DNA from: Bacteroidales bacterium
GTDB taxonomy: Bacteria; Bacteroidota; Bacteroidia; Bacteroidales; Bacteroidaceae
Assembly: GCA_004554665.1 (NCBI GenBank)
Contig: SFKY01000003.1
Coordinates: 1-64,000, forward strand
Reading direction: 5' to 3'
DNA: 64,000 nucleotides
Both the position numbers and the translations under genes were made by a program. The stretch's first letter is position 1; every line of letters starts with the position of its first letter. Below are positions 42,195 to 50,990 of the stretch, piece by piece. The notes beneath the pieces are model-generated. The model was not told the origin of the DNA. It searched no databases and saw only the letters and a program-made list of their open reading frames with translations.

Positions 42195-44216
42195 TCAGAA
42201 GGTCTTTCTCCATCCGCAGCCCTCTTTCCAGCGGCTGCATCCGTAGGCTGTCTTGCCTTTGACCACCACGCCTTTGCCGCAGAGTGGACACGGCTGGCCC
42301 ACCAGCGTATCAGTTGGTGGTTCCTGTGGCTGTGCATCGGCAGCCGACCCAGCCTTAGACTTGCGGGCTGCGGGTTTCTTGGCCGCCTTGCGGGGGGGCT
42401 TCTCCTTGGGTTCTTCGAGGGTTACGGCCACGCGACGGTTTGAATTGTCACGCAGCACATCGTTGACAATCTCTGCAATCTGCCCTTTCAGTTCCTCAAT
42501 AAACTGGGCCGCATCATACTTGTGGTGCTCGATGTCTCTCAACTTCTTCTCCCAGATGCCCGTGAGCTCACAACTGGTAAGCAAACGCTCATGAATGGTG
42601 TCTATCAGTTGGATGCCCGTCGGGGTAGCTACCAGATTCTTGCGCTCCCTGCGTATATAGTGGCGCTTGAAGAGGGTCTCGATGATGCCAGCGCGCGATG
42701 AGGGCCGCCCGATGCCGTTTTCCTTGAGTGCGGCACGCAGTTCCTCATCCTCTACAAACTTGCCTGCCGTCTCCATCGCCCGCAGCAGCGTGGCCTCGGT
42801 ATAGTACTTAGGCGGCGTGGTCCATTTCTCGGTGAGCGTAGGCGTATGTGGTCCCTGCTCTCCTTTCACAAAGGCCTGCAAGGTACGCTCTTCGTCGGCC
42901 TTGGCGCTGTCTTCCTCGTCGCGTACAGTGTCTTTGGCGTAGACGGCGCGCCATCCGGGATCGAGAATCTCCTTGCCCGTGGCCTTGAAGTCCACCTTGT
43001 CCACCTTGCCGGTAACGGTGGTGGTGGCAAACTTGCAGTCAGGATAAAAGGCGGCGATAAACCGGCGCGCCACCAGATCGTACACCTTGTTCTCCATGTC
43101 ACTCAGTCCCTTGGCAGGCACCCCCGTAGGGATGATGGCATGGTGATCTGTCACCTTGGACGAGTCGAAGATGCGCGACGGTTTGGGCAACGCTTTCCCT
43201 CCGATAGGCCGGATGATGGAATGATAGTCGCGCAGCCCATTCATAATGGCCGGGCACTTGGCGTAGATGTCGTCAGACAGATACTGGGTATCCACACGCG
43301 GATAGGTGGTGAGTTTCTTCTCATAGAGGCTCTGTATCAGATTGAGCGTCATTTCGGCCGAGAAGCCGAACTTCTTGTTGCAATCCACCTGCAGGGATGT
43401 CAAATCATAGAGATGGGGCGGTGCCTCAGTGCCTTTCTTCTTTTGCACACCGGTCACCTCAAACGGTTTTCCAGCGATGGTGGAGAATGCCTGCTCGCCC
43501 TCTTCCTTGCTCATAAACTTGCCCTGGGTGGCCGTAAACTGGGTATCACGGTAGATGGTGGCCAAAACCCAGTAGGGCTCGGGCACAAAACCGTCTATCT
43601 CTTTCTGCCGGGCCACGATGAGGGCCAGCGTGGGAGTCTGCACACGTCCGATACTGAGCACCTGCCGGTTTTGTCCATACTTGAGGGTGTAGAGACGGGT
43701 GGCATTCATGCCCAGCAGCCAGTCGCCGATGGCGCGCGACAAGCCTGCCAGATAGAGCGAATCGTACTGCTGCTGGTCACGGAGCGTGGCAAATCCCTCG
43801 CGGATGGCCTCGTCGGTCATCGAAGAGATCCACAGCCGCTGCACAGGACAGCGGGCACCGGCCTTCTGCATCACCCAGCGCTGGATCAACTCACCCTCCT
43901 GCCCGGCATCTCCACAGTTGACGATGCCGTCGGCTGCCGCCATGAGCTGCTGGATGACCCCAAACTGCTTCTTGATACCGCCATCGTCGATGAGCTTGAT
44001 GCCGAAACGCGGCGGTATCATCGGCAGTGCGGCCAGGCTCCAGTGCTTCCAGTTCTCGGTGTAATCGTCGGGCTCTTTCAGGCAGCACAAGTGGCCAAAC
44101 GTCCAAGTCACTTGGTAGCCGTTGCCCTCCATATAACCGTCGCGGGACGATGTCGCCCCGATGATTCTGGCGATGTCTTTCGCCACACTTGGTTTCTCTG
44201 CTATACAGACTATCAT
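42195..44216 (-). CDS. topB: DNA topoisomerase III
   Basis: Type IA topoisomerase, 673 residues from the start at 44216 (MIVCIAEKPSVAKDIA). The TOPRIM domain is at the N-terminus (CGDAGQEGELI holds acidic residues). The active-site Tyr is in TTYPRVDTQYLS near residue 315. The C-terminus is a Lys/Pro/Ala-rich linker and one zinc-finger-like module (CPLCGKG, then CSRWKEGCGW). The -7 element at 44244-44251 (minus strand) excludes the longer open-frame start at 44246. It is probably cotranscribed with porE. Confidence 0.93.
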   Translation of the reverse strand: MIVCIAEKPSVAKDIARIIGATSSRDGYMEGNGYQVTWTFGHLCCLKEPDDYTENWKHWSLAALPMIPPRFGIKLIDDGGIKKQFGVIQQLMAAADGIVNCGDAGQEGELIQRWVMQKAGARCPVQRLWISSMTDEAIREGFATLRDQQQYDSLYLAGLSRAIGDWLLGMNATRLYTLKYGQNRQVLSIGRVQTPTLALIVARQKEIDGFVPEPYWVLATIYRDTQFTATQGKFMSKEEGEQAFSTIAGKPFEVTGVQKKKGTEAPPHLYDLTSLQVDCNKKFGFSAEMTLNLIQSLYEKKLTTYPRVDTQYLSDDIYAKCPAIMNGLRDYHSIIRPIGGKALPKPSRIFDSSKVTDHHAIIPTGVPAKGLSDMENKVYDLVARRFIAAFYPDCKFATTTVTGKVDKVDFKATGKEILDPGWRAVYAKDTVRDEEDSAKADEERTLQAFVKGEQGPHTPTLTEKWTTPPKYYTEATLLRAMETAGKFVEDEELRAALKENGIGRPSSRAGIIETLFKRHYIRRERKNLVATPTGIQLIDTIHERLLTSCELTGIWEKKLRDIEHHKYDAAQFIEELKGQIAEIVNDVLRDNSNRRVAVTLEEPKEKPPRKAAKKPAARKSKAGSAADAQPQEPPTDTLVGQPCPLCGKGVVVKGKTAYGCSRWKEGCGWRKTF

Positions 44217-44243
44217 TCCTACGATTCGTATCTTTTGCGCGGA

Positions 44244-44251
44244 CAAAGTTA
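44244..44251 (-). promoter_or_regulatory. -7 element of topB-porE
   Basis: TAacTTTG on the minus strand, 27 bp before the topB start codon. No clear -33 element. Confidence 0.5.
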
Positions 44252-44378
44252 CGAAGAATTATTCAGAATCCATTATCGGCTTAGCTTAACTTTTGTTGCA
44301 TCCGTCACGATTCGCATCGGTGCCCCGGGCAGAAGCATGCACCGCACCAGAAAGGCCCGACATGTCATATCTCAGACC

Positions 44379-44437
44379 TAAATGCCATGATTAGCCTCGT
44401 AAAGGTGGCGTTTAGACCTCGTAAACGTGGCCTTTAG
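44379..44437. repeat. 22-bp-period repeat array G (three units)
   Basis: TAAA-N7-(A/T)TTAG units start at 44379 (TAAATGCCATGATTAG), 44400 (TAAAGGTGGCGTTTAG) and 44422 (TAAACGTGGCCTTTAG), steps of 21 and 22 bp. The last unit overlaps the terminal codon of the dead KilA-N gene. Confidence 0.85.
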
Positions 44438-44823
44438 CTTTCGGATAGGCTAAACTCTACCGAAATCCAACTTGCGAACTTGAAAGCAATATCCTTGTGA
44501 GCGTATGTGCCTCCATAACGACCAGATTTTGCAACGATTCCTATTGCCCCTGTTGCTTCAATCCATTTCTTCGGAGAAAGGGTGAACGCATTGAGACCGG
44601 CTTGCATTCTAAACCCCTCGAATTCGGTGGGTTTAAAATCCGGATTATATTATTGTTCCCAAATGCCGAGATATTCAATTGTATTACGATTGCGCATCCA
44701 ATTAGCAATCACGGCATTAGGCTCGTCGCTTTTATAGCGAGCCAGATCTGTCAATGAGATATAGTCATCTCCATTAACTGATATAATTGTAATATTAGTA
44801 TTTTGGTCGAATATTTTTGCCAT
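44434..44823 (-). pseudogene. Truncated KilA-N domain gene with internal stop
   Basis: On the minus strand from ATG 44823 the frame reads a KilA-N protein: NGDDYISLTDLARYKSDEP, WMRNRNTIEYLGIWEQ, then an in-frame TAA at codon 58, then YNPDFKPTEFEGFRMQAGL, TLSPKKWIEATGAIGIVAK and AFKFASWISVEF. Just after SVEF, where intact homologues (roughly 270 residues) continue with a long helical C-terminus, it breaks off into SLSES and a stop that overlaps repeat array G. It is therefore truncated by more than half and carries a nonsense codon (probably TTA to TAA). KilA-N proteins are DNA-binding and often linked to phage or mobile DNA. The rest of the 933-bp topB-45150 gap holds array G, the operator below and no gene. 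Confidence 0.85.
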
Positions 44824-45030
44824 TAAATTTGAAGCGTTTGATTTTCAACTGTAAAGTTACAGAATATCTGCGAGATTATCAATTTTTATGACATGTTTCT
44901 TATCCCGAACTCACGTACTGTTCTTCAGAATGCTTGAAAGATGCCGTTTTGGTATGCGCACGATATCACTCGCAGAAGTGTTACTTTTCGCACACTCTAT
45001 CCTTAACAAATGCTAAATTAAGTCTTGTCC

Positions 45031-45061
45031 ACTACCCCAAAAAGGGGGACATGTTGTCTTA
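45031..45061 (+). promoter_or_regulatory. Proposed PUL operator, site 4
   Basis: ACTACCC (45031-45037), 15 bp, GTTGTCTTA (45053-45061). CTTAACAAA begins exactly 29 bp upstream of ACTACCC, as it does at site 5. It precedes the second glycoside hydrolase block by about 90 bp. Confidence 0.5.
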
Positions 45062-45149
45062 TATACGTAACGACAAGAAAGAGATAGGTGGCAACACCCT
45101 TTCCCGCCCTTTACAATTAAAACCTAAAACAAAAGCATAAACCGAAAGA

Positions 45150-47402
45150 ATGACTATGATGACATCATCAGCATTGTTCGCGCGCAGTCTGCGACGCACA
45201 TGTTTGGCCATAGCCTGCGCTGCCGGCACCTCGCTGGCAGCACAGACTGTGTTGCCGGCATACCCCACCAACCAAGTGGAGCGAAAAGACTGGTTAGTAG
45301 ACAAGATTGAGACCAAGACTGGGGTTTACCAGACCGTCGAGGGACATATCGTGCTGAGCAACGGACTCACCCGACGGGTGTTTACCCAGTCTCCCAACGT
45401 GGCCACCATCTCATTGGACGAACTGACCACCAACACCTCGCTGCTCCGTTCGATACGCCCGGAGGCCACTATCGACATAGACGGACACCATATAGAGGTG
45501 GGCGGTCTCACCGGACAACCCGTACACAACTATCTGCTGAAGCAATGGCTACCCACGCTCAAGGCCGACCCCAAGGCCATGAAGATGAAGCGCTTCCGTG
45601 TGGAGAACACCAAGGAGCGTTTCGGATGGATGAAGCGCCGCCAGTGGATGCCCAAAGACATGCCGTGGCCGGCACCGGGCAAGGAACTAATTTTCAGCTA
45701 CGGATTGGACGACGAGGCCATCACCGCACTCACCAGCAAGGGCGGCGTGCGCCCCGACTATCTGAAGGATATCGAGGTGGAAGTGCACTACGAACTGTAC
45801 GACGGCATGCCGGTGTACTGCAAGTGGATGACCATGACCAACCACTCGCAGCGCACAGTGACCGTCAACCGTTTCGTCAGCGAAATCATCGCTGCCGTGG
45901 AACCGGAGAGTTCGGTAGACGAACGTCACCGCTGGATGTATCCCAACATCACGGTAGACACCGACTACAACTTCGGCGGCATGAGCGAGGAGTACATCTA
46001 TGCGTCAAGCGTGGCCTGGAAACAGGATCCGCTGTACAAGACACAGGTAAACGTGGAGCGCACCACGCCCTGTCTGCTCGAGGTGGCACCCAAATTGGGG
46101 CCTGAACAGCAGATAGCACCGGGCAAGACATTCAGCAGTTTCCGCGCATGGGAGCTGATCAACGACAGCGAGGAGCGTGAGCGCAAATCGCTGGGCTACC
46201 GCCGCATGATGCGCGCGATGGCACCGTGGGTAACTGAGAACCCGATACTGATGCACGTACGCACAGCCGACAGCACCGCCGTGAAGCACGCCATAGACCA
46301 GTGTGCGGAGGTAGGTTTCGAGATGGTCATCATGACCTTCTGGAGCGGATTCGATGCCGAAGACGAATCGGCCAAGAACCTTGGCTACCTGAAACGTCTC
46401 GCCGACTACGCCCATGAGCACAATATCGCCCTGGGTGGCTACTCGCTGCTGGCCAGCCGCAGCATCGACCGCGAAAACGATGTGCTCCTGCCCGAGGGGC
46501 AGCAAGCCCGGTTCCTCAACTCGCCCTGTATAGAGAGCCGATGGGGACAAGACTACATGCGCAAGCTGTACCAGCTCTACACTGTCACGGGACTTGACGT
46601 GCTCGAGCACGACGGTTCTTATCCCGGCGACGTCTGCCACGCCACCTATCATCCCGGCCACCGTGGCATCGGCGACTCACAGTGGAACCAGATGCGCACC
46701 ATTACCGACTATTACAAGTGGTGCCGCAGCAAAGGTATCTATCTCAACATTCCCGACCTCTACTTCCTCAACGGAGGCAACAAGACGGGCATGGGCTACC
46801 GCGAGGCCAACTGGTCTCTGCCGCGTGCCCAGCAGGAAATTGTGGAGCGTCAAAACATCTTTGACGGCACTTGGCTCAAGGCTCCGCCAATGGGATGGAT
46901 GTTTGTGCCGCTGGTAGAATACCAAGGCGGCGGCGAGGCTGCCACCATCGAACCGCTCAAGGACCATCTGCCCCACTACGGGCAGCGTCTGGCCAACCTT
47001 TTCGGTGCCGGCGTACAAGCCTGCTACCGCGGACCGCAGTTGTACGACACCCCGGAGACCAAGCAACTGGTGAAGACCTGGGTGGACTTCTATAAGAAGC
47101 ACCGCGAAGTGCTCGATGGCGATATCATCCATGTACGCCGTCCCGACGGACGTGACTACGACGCCATCCTGCACGTCAATCCGCATGGCAAGGAGCGGGG
47201 TCTGCTGATGGTGTACAATCCGCTGGAGGAGCCTATCCGCAAGCAGATCAGCGTAGACCTCTACTATACCGGCCTCACCCAGACGGCCACGCTCTGCGAG
47301 CAAGACGGCAAGGCCCGCAAGGTGCGCATCGACGACCGCCACAAGGCGCTGATAGACATCGAAGTGCCGGCCAAGAGCCAGACCTGGTTTGTCATCAGAT
47401 AA
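45150..47402 (+). CDS. Clan GH-D-like exported glycoside hydrolase candidate
   Basis: A 750-residue protein with a signal peptide ending TSLAAQ (ATG 45150, 45156 or 45159 possible). The N-terminal ~300 residues form a beta-supersandwich as in GH36-type enzymes. The barrel begins near 360 (FEMVIMTFWSGFD). VLEHDGSYPGDVC holds Asp488 at the place of the clan GH-D nucleophile, and YREANWSLPR follows near 555. The C-terminal beta-domain (LYYTGLTQTATLCEQDG) is also seen in alpha-galactosidase-like proteins. It is paralogous to the protein at 55856. The exact family and sugar are not known to me; an alpha-galactosidase-type activity is the best guess. It is the first gene of the 45150-52922 operon. 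Confidence 0.7.
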   Translation: MTMMTSSALFARSLRRTCLAIACAAGTSLAAQTVLPAYPTNQVERKDWLVDKIETKTGVYQTVEGHIVLSNGLTRRVFTQSPNVATISLDELTTNTSLLRSIRPEATIDIDGHHIEVGGLTGQPVHNYLLKQWLPTLKADPKAMKMKRFRVENTKERFGWMKRRQWMPKDMPWPAPGKELIFSYGLDDEAITALTSKGGVRPDYLKDIEVEVHYELYDGMPVYCKWMTMTNHSQRTVTVNRFVSEIIAAVEPESSVDERHRWMYPNITVDTDYNFGGMSEEYIYASSVAWKQDPLYKTQVNVERTTPCLLEVAPKLGPEQQIAPGKTFSSFRAWELINDSEERERKSLGYRRMMRAMAPWVTENPILMHVRTADSTAVKHAIDQCAEVGFEMVIMTFWSGFDAEDESAKNLGYLKRLADYAHEHNIALGGYSLLASRSIDRENDVLLPEGQQARFLNSPCIESRWGQDYMRKLYQLYTVTGLDVLEHDGSYPGDVCHATYHPGHRGIGDSQWNQMRTITDYYKWCRSKGIYLNIPDLYFLNGGNKTGMGYREANWSLPRAQQEIVERQNIFDGTWLKAPPMGWMFVPLVEYQGGGEAATIEPLKDHLPHYGQRLANLFGAGVQACYRGPQLYDTPETKQLVKTWVDFYKKHREVLDGDIIHVRRPDGRDYDAILHVNPHGKERGLLMVYNPLEEPIRKQISVDLYYTGLTQTATLCEQDGKARKVRIDDRHKALIDIEVPAKSQTWFVIR

Positions 47403-47439
47403 TCCTACGACATCGTTTGACCCTATTTATAGATAGATA

Positions 47440-49449
47440 ATGTATATGAAATCTGTTGTGGCAAAAGCCCATCTATCCCCTTGCAAGCATGCGCTACTAT
47501 TGGCAGTAGCCATGCTCCTGCTGTGCAACGTCACACTCTCGGCTGCCAACGAGCAGGTATCTCATGTATATGTAGTGTTCAAGACCCATCTCGACGTGGG
47601 TTTCACCGACCTGAGTTCGGTGGTGACACGCCGATACATGGAAGAGTTTATCCCCAAAGCTGTCAAGGTATCTGAAGAATTGGCTGCCGACGGCTCCGGA
47701 GACCGCTATGTGTGGACCACAGGGTCATGGCTGATATGGAAATACCTACAGACCGAGAGCCCGGAGAATGTGGCCAGACTGGAGAAGGTGCTCCGAAGGG
47801 GCGATATTGTGTGGAACGGCGTACCCTATACGGTAGAATCGGAGTCGATGAACAAGCCGCTTTTCGAGACCATGCTGCAGATTTCGCACCGCCTGGACCA
47901 GCGTTTTGGCCGCAAGACCATCGCCGCCAAGATGACCGATGTGCCGGGCCACACGCGCAGCATCATCACCCCCATGTACGATGCCGGAATCCGCATGCTG
48001 CATATAGGTGTCAATCCGGCATCGCCCATCCCCAATGTACCTGAATTCTGCCGCTGGCGCGACACCAATGGCAAGGAACTGATTCTGGTGTACCAGCAAG
48101 ACTACGGCACGGAGAGCATCTTGCCCGACGGCAAGACGGCCATCTCCATCAATTTCACCGGAGACAACCACGGCCCGCACTCGTACAAGCAGGTAAAGGA
48201 AATCTACGCCAATCTGCGCAAGCGCTATCCCAATGCCAAAATAGAGGGGGTATCGTTCAACGAGGTGGCACAGGTGCTACTTGCCATGCGCGACCAGTTG
48301 CCCGTCGTGACCTCAGAGATAGGCGACACGTGGATTTACGGTTACGGCAGTGCCCCCATCCGCATGGCCAAGTTTCGCAAACTCATCGCTCTCTATGCCG
48401 AATGGGTAAAAGAAGGGAAAATCAGCCCACAGAGCGACGAGGCCATCAACTTCGCCGTCGAACTCGGATTGATAGCAGAGCACACCCAGGGTATGGACAT
48501 CAAGACCCACCTGCAGAATTGGGACAAGTATGATATGACCGATTTTATCGCCGCCCGCTCGTCTGCGCCGTTCCGCAAAGTGGAACAGTCGTGGAGAGAG
48601 ATCGACGATTACCTCTATACCGCCATTGCCAGCCTGCCAACATCGCTGAGACAGCAGGCAGAGAAGACACTGGCTGCCGTAGACACACCCGACCTGCAGC
48701 CCACAGGCAAGAAGAAAGCCACACAGGCCACCATGCAGATAGGCGGTCTGCGAATCAGCGGCCTCATCTACCAGCAGTTCGATGGCAACGACTTTGCCGA
48801 TTACCTCGACCGCTACCTCCGGGCACGCTATGGCTGGGCACTCGACGACATCGGTAAGACCGGTCTGGACCAATCGCACGCCGTAAGCGTATCGCTGCAT
48901 GCACAGCCCACGACACAGACCGCCAAGCGGAGCGGCAAGGGCATACGTACCATCACCGACTGGGCGCTTTCCGAACAGGGTGGTGTGGACAACCGCACCT
49001 TCCCCGGGCAGATACAGACAGACTGGTGGGTAGCCAAAGACGGCAACTGCGCCACACTGGCCCTTACCCTCATCGACAAGCCGGCCGTGAGACTGCCCGA
49101 AGCCTACTGGGTCTCCTTCACCGCCGACCAGATCCTGTCGACAGTGGCAGAGAAGGTGGGTGAGCGTGTGGACCTGATGGATGTCGTGGAGCGCGGCAAC
49201 CGCCAGATGCATGGTATAGACCGCTATGTCGACCTCAAGACCACAGCAGGCACCTACCGCATCTGGAGCGAAGAGGCTCTGCTGGTCAATGTAGGCGAGG
49301 CCCGCGGATTGGCTTACAGCACCCAGTATCCCAATCTGCAGGGAGGCATCCACTTCTGCCTCAGCAATAATCTCTGGGGCACCAACTTCACCATGTGGAA
49401 CGAGGGGTCGCTCACCTATCATTTCCGAATTGAGAAGATAAAAGAATAA
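47440..49449 (+). CDS. DUF5054 protein, GH38-like
   Basis: Exported protein of 669 residues (signal peptide to ~35, LSAANEQ). The start VFKTHLDVGFTDLSSVV resembles the metal-binding HxD motif of GH38 alpha-mannosidases (usually HNDxGW), and KMTDVPGHTRSIITPMYDAG and FNEVAQVLLAMRDQLP fit the same fold. These features are those of the DUF5054 family, whose activity has not been settled as far as I know. It lies 37 bp after the GH-D-like gene and 5 bp before GH30. A zinc-dependent exo-glycosidase is the likely role. Confidence 0.7.
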   Translation: MYMKSVVAKAHLSPCKHALLLAVAMLLLCNVTLSAANEQVSHVYVVFKTHLDVGFTDLSSVVTRRYMEEFIPKAVKVSEELAADGSGDRYVWTTGSWLIWKYLQTESPENVARLEKVLRRGDIVWNGVPYTVESESMNKPLFETMLQISHRLDQRFGRKTIAAKMTDVPGHTRSIITPMYDAGIRMLHIGVNPASPIPNVPEFCRWRDTNGKELILVYQQDYGTESILPDGKTAISINFTGDNHGPHSYKQVKEIYANLRKRYPNAKIEGVSFNEVAQVLLAMRDQLPVVTSEIGDTWIYGYGSAPIRMAKFRKLIALYAEWVKEGKISPQSDEAINFAVELGLIAEHTQGMDIKTHLQNWDKYDMTDFIAARSSAPFRKVEQSWREIDDYLYTAIASLPTSLRQQAEKTLAAVDTPDLQPTGKKKATQATMQIGGLRISGLIYQQFDGNDFADYLDRYLRARYGWALDDIGKTGLDQSHAVSVSLHAQPTTQTAKRSGKGIRTITDWALSEQGGVDNRTFPGQIQTDWWVAKDGNCATLALTLIDKPAVRLPEAYWVSFTADQILSTVAEKVGERVDLMDVVERGNRQMHGIDRYVDLKTTAGTYRIWSEEALLVNVGEARGLAYSTQYPNLQGGIHFCLSNNLWGTNFTMWNEGSLTYHFRIEKIKE

Positions 49450-49454
49450 GAAAG

Positions 49455-50948
49455 ATGGATAGAAACACACTTTACAATATGACAAGCCCGTCCTCTTGCA
49501 GACACGGATGGAGCCTCAAGCCGGCAGGCATCCTCTTAGGGGTGCTGGCATGCACGCTGATGGCATCGTGTAGTCGGCAACGCACTTTCACACATGTGTA
49601 CACCACGCCCGAGGAGAGCTGGGTACAAGCCAGAAACGAGTCGGGCGACGGTGAGCCCGTCACCCTCTCGCTGCACACCACACCCGCCTATCGCGCCCAA
49701 GAGATAGAGGGATTCGGTGCCTGCTTCAACGAGTTGGGCTGGACATCGTTAAGCCTGCTCTCCGAAACAGACAGGGACGAGGTCATCCGCGAGCTTTTCC
49801 ATCCCACGGACGGAGCCCGGTTGTCGGTATGCCGCATGCCCGTGGGTGCCAACGATTTCTCCCGCGACTGGTATTCGTACAACGAGACTCCGGGCGACTT
49901 CGCCATGCGCCATTTCTCCATCGACAATGACCGCGAGACGCTCATCCCCTTTATCAAGGCCGCACGCCATTACTGTCCCGACCTCAAACTGTGGGCTTCG
50001 CCGTGGAGCCCGCCCTCGTGGATGAAGACCAACGGACACTATGCCGCCGCATCGGCCGGAGAAGACCATGACGAGAAATACCGCAACGGCCTGCCTAAGG
50101 AAAAGGAAGGCCACGAGGGTACCGATATGATGATACAGGAGCCACGCTATCTGAAAGCCTACGCCCTGTATTTCCAGAAATTCATCCGCAGCTATGCCGA
50201 TGAGGGGATACCTATCTTTGCCGTGATGCCGCAAAACGAGTTCAACTCGGCTCAGATATTCCCCAGTTGCTGCTGGACAGCCCGTAGTCTGGCCACCTTT
50301 ATCGGCCAATACCTCGGCCCTGCCATGATGCAGGAGGGTGTAAGCGTGATGATGGGAACAATGGAACGTGCCAACACGGCGCTCGTCGACACCGTACTCA
50401 GTGGTTCTCAGAGCGCCCCGTACATTACAGGTGTAGGATTCCAATGGGCAGGCAAGGGAGCGATTGAGGAGACGCACCGGCGTTACCCCGGCATGAAACT
50501 GCTGCAGACCGAACAGGAATGTGGAGACGGCCGCAACACATGGGCAGGGATGGTCTACGCATGGCATCTCATGCACCACTACCTCAGTCATGGTGTCTCT
50601 ATCTACGATTATTGGAACATCTCGCTCGAAGAAGGCGGTATCAGCCGCTGGGGGTGGGCGCAAAACTCGCTCGTGGTGGTGAATCCGAAAGAGAAGACCT
50701 ACCGATACACCTACGAGTATTACCTGCTCAAGCACTTCAGCCACTACATACAGCGCGGAGCCTCGCTGCTTAGGTTGCCGGGGAAACCTGCCAACGCCCT
50801 CGCTTTCCTCAACCCAGACGGCACCGTGGTGCTCATCTGTATAGAGACAACCGGCAAGGCACGCAACATCACCCTCTATCTGGACGAACAGAAAATGACA
50901 CTGCATGCCAAGGCCAACAGTATCAACACGTGGGTGTTCAACAAATAG
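49455..50948 (+). CDS. GH30 family glycoside hydrolase lipoprotein
   Basis: Retaining beta-glycosidase (family includes beta-xylosidase, endo-xylanase, beta-glucosidase and beta-1,6-glucanase activities), 497 residues. Lipoprotein signal ends LMASCS. Family landmarks: EIEGFGACFNELGWTSL, WASPWSPPSWMKTNG, acid/base Glu262 in AVMPQNEFNS and nucleophile Glu353 in LLQTEQECGD. The usual fused beta-domain closes the protein. Starts at 49455 and 49488 are both plausible. In this setting a beta-xylosidase or xylanase-type activity is likely. Confidence 0.88.
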   Translation: MDRNTLYNMTSPSSCRHGWSLKPAGILLGVLACTLMASCSRQRTFTHVYTTPEESWVQARNESGDGEPVTLSLHTTPAYRAQEIEGFGACFNELGWTSLSLLSETDRDEVIRELFHPTDGARLSVCRMPVGANDFSRDWYSYNETPGDFAMRHFSIDNDRETLIPFIKAARHYCPDLKLWASPWSPPSWMKTNGHYAAASAGEDHDEKYRNGLPKEKEGHEGTDMMIQEPRYLKAYALYFQKFIRSYADEGIPIFAVMPQNEFNSAQIFPSCCWTARSLATFIGQYLGPAMMQEGVSVMMGTMERANTALVDTVLSGSQSAPYITGVGFQWAGKGAIEETHRRYPGMKLLQTEQECGDGRNTWAGMVYAWHLMHHYLSHGVSIYDYWNISLEEGGISRWGWAQNSLVVVNPKEKTYRYTYEYYLLKHFSHYIQRGASLLRLPGKPANALAFLNPDGTVVLICIETTGKARNITLYLDEQKMTLHAKANSINTWVFNK

Positions 50949-50990
50949 GGATTCCCATAACGATGTACGACTAATATTACACAAGCATAC

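Noticed and set aside
42846..44381. 511-codon open frame opposite topB
   Set aside because: It is an antisense shadow of a clear topoisomerase gene; the translation has no recognisable domain and has biased His/Gly content typical of such shadows.
44497..44757. Short plus-strand open frame in the topB-45150 gap
   Set aside because: The opposite strand of the same region encodes the KilA-N remnant, which accounts for the sequence.
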